Part shown: positions 55,796-64,000 of the stretch, piece by piece | How positions within the stretch are numbered: the stretch's first letter is position 1 | Layout: each line of letters starts with the position of its first letter | Assembly (NCBI GenBank): GCA_034440635.1 | Contig: JAOTON010001261.1 | Span: 1-64,000 of the forward strand | Length of the DNA stretch: 64,000 nucleotides | Origin: Lepas anatifera | Taxonomy: Eukaryota; Arthropoda; Thecostraca; Lepadidae | Reading direction: 5' to 3' | Notes under the pieces: generated by a model | Told to the model about the DNA's origin: nothing | What the model saw: only the letters and a program-made list of their open reading frames with translations | Databases searched by the model: none | Program-made: the position numbers and the translations under genes

Positions 55796-55980
55796 AAATA
55801 CCTGCCCAATATTAAAATAGAATGTTTCCTGTGCTATAAAAGGCGCAAAAAAGCAACAAATAACAGATTCGGTGCAATGAAGGGGTGCCGCCCCCAAAGC
55901 TGCCGCCCCTTTGGGGTACCGCCCCCCCACCGGCTGAACACCCCCAAATATTTTGGGAAAATTACACCCCTGGTTTCAAC

Positions 55981-57677
55981 TTCCACTGCTTGGACAGCAC
56001 CTTATCCTGAGGAAACTTGTGAAAGCTGAGACTTTCATCAGACGGATACACATTGAGGAACGGAGCAGTTCTCATTGCCTGTAATGGTTCTCCGTCTCTC
56101 CTCCATTTTTCTTTTGAACTTTCCAAGATTGTTACAAACAAGAAGAAAACGCCAAATTCTACAATATTTACGCCCACCTAACGTATAACCCACACTTTCA
56201 CGACTTCACGACTGAGAATAAACAAATAGGGTTCAAATATGCGCCGGATATGAAGCAGCCGCGCCAGATTTCTGTCGTTCTCCTGGCGTTTCGCCTCAAG
56301 ATTTCCAGGATACCTCTGGTACGTTCAAGAGGGATTCATGTACGTCTACGTGACGTCACATAAACGTGGAGGAATTCCTTCACCATTGGGCCGTGCGTCA
56401 AACTGCTGCTAATGGCAATGCCTGCTTACGCATTTCTGTGAATACACAGCAATCAAGTTTATCCCAAATGCAAGAAATATGCATTTCATCTTCGATTGTG
56501 GGTCTCTTTTTGCAAAAATTTGGATATTTGACCATTTAATTTTACAACGTAAAACGGTAAGAGGTGTGACGTCACATCTGATCGTCTGCACATCTCTTGG
56601 AGGGGGCTGACCTGTTTCGCCTTGGTCAGGCGTGCCAACAATTTCGATGACCCAGGTCAATAGTGCAAATTTTGTGCTATTTTAGGCCCAATCCTGGCTT
56701 GAAACGAGTATTTTTATAATAGGTTAAGTTTATATTAAATAATACCGGTGCGCGCTGAATTTGGCCAGTCTGCAAAGTATGGCAGCAGGCCAGACGAGTC
56801 GCACCAGCCATCTAAAATTTTCGCAACGCCAGCCACCCAAAATTCGCACCAATCTGCGACATACCAATACCGGGGAGAAAAACGCACTCATTCATACCCA
56901 CACGATGCAATGCTACCTCTCTTATTAGTTAGTTAGTTGATGAACTTTTATAAGGTCCCCTCTTATGTCTTTATAACCATTTAGCCATTATTTGTTTTGG
57001 TTTTCAGTGTCACCTTCCTCGCACCAGTCTCACAATTTCGCACCAGGTTGATAAAATTCGTACCACTCGCTCCTGTCTCCAAGGACACTCGCACCGACAA
57101 GATCTTGACAAAAATGCCATAATTTGCACACTGGGAATTTGGTGGTGTTGAGTCTGGTGCTGACTTGATACTAGTAGGAAGCTACTCCAGTTACAACCTT
57201 GAGCTACAACAGGACTACTACGATCACAACTAAGCTATTTTAACCCACACACTCTACAATACTATGTGCATGTGTTCTGAAATAACAGATATGCTGGATT
57301 AGAAAATGTCTTTGTTGTCTTTCAAAGTTGTTTCCTACCTGTCGGGTACTTGGTGGCAGATTCTGAAAAACTGAAATTTTTTGTTTGATATGGAAGACCT
57401 TGAGTAATGTAATCAAAATGGACATACAGTTGCTTGGACAAAATTCTAAACTGAAATTAAAAATGAGGTCTTGGACATCAATGTGGGTGGTGGAAATCTG
57501 TTTTGTACACTCTGTGAATTCAAATTTTAAATACACAGACCTGAGTAAACATTTTAGCTGTTGCTGCAACCAGTGTTAGGTACTCATGAACAAAAATACT
57601 GTAACTCATTACTTGATGTGATGTCCCTACTCCCTTAAGGAAAATTAATTTAACCCAACCTCACCTAGAAACTATAA
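55981..57677. other. No recognisable feature
   Basis: Open frames of 60-109 codons overlap on both strands; none has a domain. No repeats shared with other parts of the window were found. Confidence 0.45.
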
Positions 57678-57685
57678 CTTCTCCC

Positions 57686-57934
57686 CATAGGCGAATCCAG
57701 GGGGCAAGGGGGCACGTGCCCCCGATCGACCTTCGGCGCCCCTGAAAGGTTGATGGCGCCCCTGAAATGTCGCTTCCCACCCCCAGGATGCGAAGTCGGG
57801 CGCCCACCGATAGGATTTGGCGCCCACCTGATAGCTTTTGACGGTCATAAGTGGCGCCCCTGGTCCGGATGGCACCCCGGTCCGGATGGCGCCCCGGAAG
57901 GTGCCCCTGATCCGCAATCCTGGATCCGCCTATG
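57686..57934 (-). mobile_element. D-type MITE, complete, 249 bp, clear target duplication
   Basis: Ends CATAGGCGAATCCAGG and CCTGGATCCGCCTATG, flanked by a perfect 8-bp duplication CTTCTCCC (57678-57685 and 57935-57942). This copy fixes the borders of the D family and shows that it is hAT-like rather than TA- or TTAA-targeted. Confidence 0.92.
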
Positions 57935-57942
57935 CTTCTCCC

Positions 57943-59779
57943 ACACACTGCTTCAGAGGTGAGCAAAGGTGTTATGGACATAACACATTAAAAAGTTATG
58001 TTTGTCAGAAACATTGGAGGCTGGTGTTCTGTTCCTGGCAAGGAAGAGCTGCATTTCTTTGGGCAAGAGCACATCAATAAGGGAGAGGGATAGAAATTGA
58101 TGTACTTTCCCCCAAAGCCCTTAATATTTTCTGCCTTTATTATTAATGTTTTTGCCCAATTTTGAGGCTCATCTCTCTCTGGTCCCCCAAAAACATATAT
58201 TGGTGGAAATATAGACTTCTAAAATTTGGCACTTCCTGCTAGAAAATTAATTATGTGTGCTATACCTTCATTAATTGAACTTTAATATAATTTTAGTGCT
58301 GCACAACAGCTGCATTCTTCAAATGATACATGGTTGGGACTATTTTAAAGCACACAGATCTCTTGACTGGATCAAACTTTTACTCTTTCTTCTAGTGGTC
58401 ATCATTGATAAATCCTTATACTTAATAATTTTATCAGACACTCATTTGCACATCTTAAGCATGCCACAAATTGGATTCCACACTCCTTCAGCATAGGCAC
58501 TGCTGCTGAAGTGTTTTGTACTTCAAAATTGTACTATACTCATCCCTAATGTGTACCAATTAGATTGTGGAAAATTTTGTGTAGGATTTGGTGCATAAAA
58601 CAAAGAAACAATATGCTGATAAATTGGAACAGAAAACAAGTGAAGTGAGTTAGTTTGAGCCCCGAGGAGGTTACCACTAAGCTGCAGCTGCCAGAGGAAA
58701 AAGTGCTGACAACAGGTTAGGTGCACTGCAGGACAACTCATTGAATCAATACACTGCCAAGTGCCTGGTCAGATTTATGTACCAAGTAATTATTTTGAAT
58801 GTTTTGTTGATGTGTCCTAATGTATTGCAAGCCTCTTTTATGGTGGGAAATTTTGCAAAGATTGTATGCAAATGAAATGTGGTTGTGATCAAGACCTTTA
58901 AATGTAGAGGTAGAACGCTCCCCTCTTAAAAAATGGCAACCTCTGTTTCTAGAGACTTTTACATTTGTGATGTCAGCAGTTGCTCTCAAGGTGGAGCCGC
59001 CCATTCATTCAATGAGAATCGACTACGGATCATGGAGTGTTTTACGGTTTCAAGATGCATCTGGCGAGGGGTGGACCCAGGATTTATTACCCCATGTCCA
59101 CAAAAACAGTATTATTGACCCTAACATGCAACTTATCTCCTGATAGCCCTGTCTTCTACAATGCTTAGCGACAATGCATTGCTAAGCAGCTCTAGGCGAT
59201 CGCTGACATCATCACCATGGTGAATGCCAGATTTGAGGTTGCCATTTTTGGCATAGGCTAAAAGGCTGGAGCGCAAACCCCTGGTTGTGATTCAAGTGTG
59301 AATTTTGCTTCCTTACTAACTGTATATCTTGAAGCAGGGCTGTGAAAATTAGCAAATGATTTGCGTTACTTGGCATTAAAAGCAAATAATGGCTGAAATG
59401 CTTCCCCAAAATCTGATCGGGATCCGTGATATAGAAGAGGAGGAAACAGAAGCAAAGTAAGTGTAGGTGTGGTCTTTATGTTTTCCCAGCACCCATGATG
59501 CCATGAAATATTCCAAACAGAAAATAAATACAGTTTTTTCTCATCAGTCAATTGTTAAAGATACCTAGAGCTGCCGTAAAAGTAATCATGTTTAAGGTTT
59601 CGAGACAATTTTTGTTACACTTCAACGTATATCATGCCATAATAAATCGTCCCTCTTTTCTTAAATTCTCCCTCATCTGTCTGTTCTTCCTTTTCTCTCC
59701 TCTTGCTTCCCATTGCTGCCCTTTTCAGTTCTCTTGCAGTCCCCAACCTGTAATCTTTCACCCCATTTTGCAATCCTCC
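57943..59779. other. No recognisable feature
   Basis: A/T-rich sequence with short open frames of 60-106 codons. If the KLHL gene has upstream non-coding exons or a promoter here, I cannot identify them. Confidence 0.45.
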
Positions 59780-60224
59780 CTACTTTGTGTTTCTCTCTCC
59801 CTCCCCTCCCTCTTTCTCCCTTCCCCTCCCTCCCTCTCTCTCTCCCTTCCTGTCCCTCTCTCTCCACCCCCTCCTCTCTCCACCCCCCTCTCTCCACCCC
59901 TCCCTCCCTCTCCCTCCTCCTCCCTCTCTCTCCCACCCCTGTCCCTCTCCCTCTCTCCCCCTCCCTCTATCTCTCCCCTCCCTCTCCCCCTCCCTCTCCC
60001 TCTCTCCCTCCCTCTCTCCCTCCCTCTCTCCCTCCCTCTCCCTCTCTCCCTCTCCCTCTCACTCTCCCTCTCCATCTCCCTTTCAATCTCCCTCTCCATC
60101 TCCCTCTCCCTCTCCATCTCCATCTTCTTCTTCTCCATTTCCATCTCCATCTTCTTCTTCTCCATCTCCATCTCCATCTCCATCTCCATCTCCATCTCCA
60201 TCTCCATCTCCATCTCCATCTCCA

Positions 60225-60299
<75 letters not shown>
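59780..60299 (+). repeat. Pyrimidine tract: (CTCCCT)n, (CTCCAT)n, (TC)n
   Basis: About 520 bp of CT-rich sequence on +, ending with a (CTCCAT) hexamer run (about 60170-60230) and about 34 TC units. The long Ser/Leu/Pro and Arg/Glu frames across it are compositional. Confidence 0.97.
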
Positions 60300-60302
<3 letters not shown>

Positions 60303-60394
60303 ATTATTAAAAGTACCCATACAGGAATTGTTTTTTGCTGTCTTGCTTGCTTTTCGCTCCTCTCGTATCGTTGCTGACAACTGTTGCGCTCTCA

Positions 60395-61010
60395 CTCGCC
60401 TTGTCTCACTTCACAGCCAGCTGTTGCCCTCTGACTCACATGGTTTCTGTTGCGCTCTGACTTGCTTGGTCTCATTTCACAGTCAGTTGTTGCCCTCTGA
60501 CTCCCTTGGTCTCATTTCACAGTCAGCTGTTACCCTCTGACTCCCTTGGTCTCATTTCACAGTCAGCTGTTGCCCTCTGACTCGCTTGGTCTCACTTTAC
60601 ATTCAGCTGCTGCCCTCTGACTCGATTGGTCTCACTTCACAGCCAGCTGCTGCCCTCTGACTCGGTTGGTCTCACTTTACATTCAGCTGCTGCCTCTGAC
60701 TCGATTGGTCTCACTTCACAGCCAGCTGTTGCCCTCTGACTCGCTTGGTCTCACTTTACAGTGGTGTGCTGCCCTCTGACTCGCTTGGTCTCACTTTACA
60801 GTCAGCTGTTGCCCTCTGACTCGCTTGGTCTCACTTCACCGTCAGCTGTTACCCTCTGACTCGCTTGGTCTCACTTTACAGTCAGCTGTTGCCCTCTGAC
60901 TCGCTTGGTCTCACTTCACAGTCAGCTGTTACCCTCTGACTCGCTGGGTCTCACTTTACAGTCGTGTGCTTCCCTCTGATTCGCCTCGTCTCACTCCACA
61001 GTCAGCTGCT
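60395..61010 (+). repeat. Minisatellite, 40-bp unit, about 14 copies
   Basis: The block GGTCTCACTT recurs at 40-bp steps from about 60471 to 60990 (one 39-bp step near 60710); each unit continues CAGTCAGCTGTTGCCCTCTG and ACTCGCTT. The last unit runs into the acceptor of the first recognised KLHL exon at 61030. Confidence 0.95.
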
Positions 61011-61029
61011 GCTGCGGCATGCCTCTCAG

Positions 61030-63496
61030 AGTTCTCTGGACGAGAGCTCGCAGCGCCAGGGTCAGCGGGACCCCGTTCCAGACAGGCCCCCCTACCGTAA
61101 CTCCTCACATGGCAGCCGGGCCTTCCAGCAGATGTACTCCATGCGCAGGCACGTGCAGTTGATGGGGCGAGTGGCTAAATATGATGCTTTGGCGAGCAGT
61201 GCTGTGCTATTTTTCCGATCAGTGGTCACCGTTGTGAGATGATGGGTAAACCATTTTCTTGTTGAGAGGTCGCCAAAACTAGCCGGTTTTGCCTTCATAG
61301 AAAACAAGCGAATAAGATCGAGTATCATAGTTTGAACGGGCTTAAAACCGATTACATTTGTTGTGAGTATGGGGTGGGGCGCAGTTGATTGCATATTCAA
61401 GTTTTCTTTGCCCTCATAATTATTCAGGTACTCATGTAACTGTGAGTCGCTTACTGTGATTCTCTGGACCGAGCTTCTAACTAGAAAACAAGATACAGTG
61501 GGATCATACAGTTGAGATGGAGTTTAAACGATGTAGCCTGTCACTTCCAACGACACTTTGCACAAAGGCCTTCAAGTTTTAATCTTTGTAGATAGATTAC
61601 GTTTTTGAATTGTATCGGTATGCTACCAACTCGAATTTGAATATCTTAGCGAGGTGGATACCGGAGAGTGGTCTTCGTTTTCAAGGCAGTTTTTTTCTCC
61701 TGCAGGGAACGTGCCCTGTGCGATGTGGTGCTAGAGGTGGACAACAAAGAAATCCACGCGCACAAAGTAGTACTTGCTTCAGCCAGCCAGTACTTTCGCG
61801 CCATGTTCACAAGTGAGTGTCGACGAAGCTGGAAACGGCTGTGGCTGATACGCTCTGCCGCTGGTGACAGGCTGGTGACAAGGCCATTTTAAATGAGTGG
61901 TTCGCAGCTTTCCCGTCATGGTGACCCTTTTCGAACAGTCGGTGAAGTAGCTACTGAACCATAACCATGAGTATTGATATCGGTTTCAGGAGATTTATAC
62001 TGCTAGTTGTGATGCGATGTGTTAAACGTGCCTGTTATAACATTGTTTGCGGAGCGTTGCTTATCGCCGCTGAATGGCTCCGCGGGGGGCGCAGTGGCGC
62101 AGTGGTATCGCGTCGGGTTTCCACGCCGCCGACCCGGGTTCAAATCCTGGGCGGGAATACTGAATAGGAATTTCCTGGTCCCCATATGCCCTTTCAACAG
62201 GCCGAGCATTGGTGACGCCATATCACCCAACAGTTGGTGTTTTGTGAAGTCAGAGCGAGACCAGGTCCGTGACGCGAGATGGGGTCATAATCCTCTGTTT
62301 GGAGATCACTGCTTTGGAGCTTTCATTATCATTTTCCCCTTTTTTGGAAAGGAGGGCTACATATTTTACCAACGTATCACTATATATCTTACCAGCTTAT
62401 CGAAGCTACGTATCTTACCAGCAATGTATCGTACATGAGTGCACCTGATCCCTATTAGCCCTTCTAACTGGCCGGAGTCGGCGCTGCCGTATAACCTTGG
62501 CAGTTGGTGCTTCGTTAAACGCCAGAAACCGCTGAATCCAGTCGGAAGCACTTGCCACACACCTGTTGAAGTCACCGTGTATCGCGATGCTATCTCCGAG
62601 GAAAGTCCACCCGTTTGCGCCCGCTGTGTCTCAGGTTTCGAGGAAAGCCGGCAGTCTCGTGTGAAGATGCAGGAGATCGACGCAACCGCCCTGGAGGCCC
62701 TGGTCGACTACATCTATCTGGCCGAGATACGCGTCACAGAAAGTAACGTACAGGTAGGCACGGCAGCTGCATCAGCGTCAAACATGACGTCAATCCTGTT
62801 GTCTTGGTAGTGATGTCTCTTGGCTCAACAACCTTTTTTATAGATTTCTTGCTAGACATTTCCGACGCATCTTGTCGAATATGAAAAGCTGGTGAGTCCC
62901 TCCTGTCCGAAGCAAACGCTAACATTGGCGCATGCAGCTAAGCCCGGACACGCGCTGGCGCAGTCCTGTGAGCTTGAGGAGCTTGAAACCACGTTCGCTG
63001 CGATAAGTCACTGTCACACTGATCAGTGTCGAATCTATTGGATGGAACGTGCTTTTCCCTTAGAGGCTCACCCATGGTTGGCTTACTTAACACCACTTGA
63101 GAAAGTATCAGGGAATATGCGATCAACTCATTCGGCCGTGTGTTCTGAGCGGTACTTTAAGGTTGTAACCATCGGCACCTGTTTGGCTATACAGCAGGTA
63201 AGGTGATGTCTATATCTAAAATAAACCTGGAAGAGTGACTCCAATCAAACAAGACATCGCTTCTGATTATTGAATTATCCGTATCAGTACGGTTGAGCGT
63301 CGCTTCTGTCAGACGATCTAACAAACCATGTCGCGGACGGACAGACCTCACACGGTGGGACGGGATCAGTGTCTGACCCGTCGTGTGGACGTGTGACAGA
63401 TCCTGCTTCCCGCCTCCAACATCCTGCAGCTGCCGGATGTACGGGACGCCTGCTGTGACTTCCTACAGTCGCATCTCCACCCCACCAACTGTCTCG
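61030..63496 (+). CDS. Kelch-like (KLHL) family BTB/BACK protein, four exons, 3' part outside window
   Basis: Exons: 61030-61157 (tentative), 61706-61812, 62635-62753 and 63400-63496. Exon 2 encodes [20 protein letters not shown] and SQYFRAMFT, the core of a BTB domain. Exon 3 encodes [33 protein letters not shown], the BTB C-terminal part. Exon 4 encodes [19 protein letters not shown] and HLHPTNCLG, the start of BACK. Phases agree: 107 bp with a split Ser codon into exon 3, phase 0 into exon 4. Acceptors (TGCAG, CTCAG, GACAG) and donors (GTGAGT, GTAGGC, GTCAGT) are good. KLHL proteins are usually substrate adaptors of cullin-3 ubiquitin ligases with C-terminal kelch repeats, which would lie beyond 64000. 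The first exon's donor is weak and no initiator is certain. The subfamily cannot be named. Confidence 0.88.
61158..61705. other. KLHL intron 1
   Basis: Unique sequence. It ends with a clear pyrimidine tract and TGCAG at 61705. Confidence 0.6.
62084..62250 (+). mobile_element. tRNA-derived SINE in KLHL intron 2
   Basis: Box A TGGCGCAGTGG and box B GGGTTCAAATCC lie about 40 bp apart, as in a tRNA gene, followed by a non-tRNA body and the tail GGTGACGCCATATCACC...CAGTTGGTG. The tRNA-like part begins GGGGCGCAGTGGCG. The strong pol III boxes suggest a relatively young copy. Confidence 0.8.
62445..62525 (+). mobile_element. SINE tail fragment in KLHL intron 2
   Basis: GTCGGCGCTGCCGTATAACC and TTGGCAGTTGGTGCTTCG correspond to the tail shared by the SINEs at 17725 and 62084; the head is lost. 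Confidence 0.6.
62754..63399. other. KLHL intron 3
   Basis: GTAGGC donor and GACAG acceptor. No repeats or other features were recognised. Confidence 0.6.
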
Positions 63497-63514
63497 GTCA
63501 GTGCCCGAAGACGA

Positions 63515-63790
63515 GTGTCTCTTAGGTTAGTCTCCCAAGACAAGGTGGTTGTCTCTGATGGTTAGTGTCCCAAGACAATGTGGTTGTCTTTCTGGTGGTT
63601 AGTGTTCCAAGACAAGAGGGGTATGTCTCTCTGATGGTTAGTGTCCCAAGACAAGGTGGTTGTCTCGCTGATGGTTAGTGTCCCAAGACAAGGTGGTAAT
63701 GTTACTGATAGTAAGTGTCTCAATGCTTGTGGCTGTCTCTAACGGTTAGTACCCCAAGATAAGGTGGTTATCTCCTTGGTTTTATCTTGC
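63515..63790 (+). repeat. Minisatellite in KLHL intron 4, about 37-bp unit
   Basis: About seven units marked by GTTAGTGTCCCAAGACAAGG at 63534, 63569, 63606, 63645, 63682, 63720 and 63753 (positions of the CCCAAG core or its variant). It begins some 20 bp after the exon 4 donor. The rest of the window to 64000 is unassigned intron. Confidence 0.88.
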
Positions 63791-64000
63791 TTAGCTTGTA
63801 TAAACGCTTGGTATTTAATGACCGTAACAAAGACGCTTCGCTCCGGTTGTGTATTAACGAATGTTGTGTTGGTTTGATATAGAAATGCGAACGTACCTGA
63901 TGACTGTGTAAAGGAAGCAAATGTCGAACAGTACCGAGTTGCCTGATCTAAGGCGTACCTAATTTGTTGACCACCTCCATGCCCCGCACTAGTCCGTAGT

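Larger units (their letters stand above)
49640..55972. mobile_element. Composite hAT-type element G, 6.33 kb
   Basis: TIRs CAGGGATGTAATTTTC (left) and, in inverse, CAGGGGTGTAATTTTCC (right) are flanked by a perfect 8-bp duplication GTTTCAAC (49632-49639 and 55973-55980). The interior is mostly a CTGATCACTGCCGCCCCTGG minisatellite and a complete nested hAT-type element (J). A second left-type terminus occurs at 52153. No transposase was seen. Confidence 0.9.

Noticed and set aside
59552..60540. Long Ser/Leu/Pro-rich frames (252, 275 and 196 codons) and antisense Arg/Glu frames
   Set aside because: They are translations of the CT-rich tract, are open in several phases at once and have no domain content.
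62084..62160. Functional tRNA gene
   Set aside because: Both pol III boxes are good, but the acceptor stem does not close and the sequence continues into a SINE body and shared tail.

Overview
This looks like intergenic and intronic DNA from an invertebrate animal nuclear genome. The evidence is one spliced gene with AG/GT intron borders, tRNA-derived SINEs, microsatellites, non-LTR and LTR retroelements, and many DNA-transposon copies. I cannot name the species. Only one host gene is supportable: four exons of a kelch-like (KLHL family) BTB/BACK gene at 61030-63496 on the + strand, which runs off the right edge. Everything else is mobile or repetitive DNA or unassigned sequence.

Layout. 1-16.1 kb: TTAA-flanked non-coding elements of about 1 kb (families A, B and B', here called the TTAA clan), several nested in one another, plus a 276-bp tandem repeat and small TIR elements. 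16.1-25.0 kb: a SINE, a second A copy, a 2.5-kb hAT-type element with GAGTT-rich ends (20483-22989), and D and E MITEs. 25.0-43.45 kb: a decayed non-LTR retrotransposon (RT pieces at 24978-25012, 32762-33580, 34390-35058 and 42317-43245). Its ORF is split by (i) a 7.74-kb hAT-type element H with an 8-bp target duplication, (ii) an 807-bp TA-flanked MITE and (iii) a 7.26-kb decayed gypsy-like LTR element. 43.45-47.35 kb: a second, truncated copy of the H interior, itself interrupted by an A element. 47.4-49.5 kb: a fourth A copy and D elements. 49.64-55.97 kb: a 6.3-kb hAT-type element G carrying one minisatellite, with a 2.3-kb hAT-type element J inside it carrying another. 56-59.7 kb: mostly unassigned. 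59.7-64 kb: pyrimidine tract, 40-bp minisatellite, then the KLHL gene.

Three themes stand out. First, 8-bp target duplications, several perfect, define at least eight hAT-type elements, and the three large ones (H, G, J) each carry a private array of about 20-bp units. Second, the TTAA clan is saturated with the nuclear-receptor half-site AGGTCA in fixed direct, inverted and everted arrangements. Third, the nesting order can be read from sequence: an empty TTAA site at 28310 matches a filled site at 43645-44671, and the RT reading frame is restored when H and one target copy are removed in thought. No intact transposase, integrase or reverse transcriptase was found.
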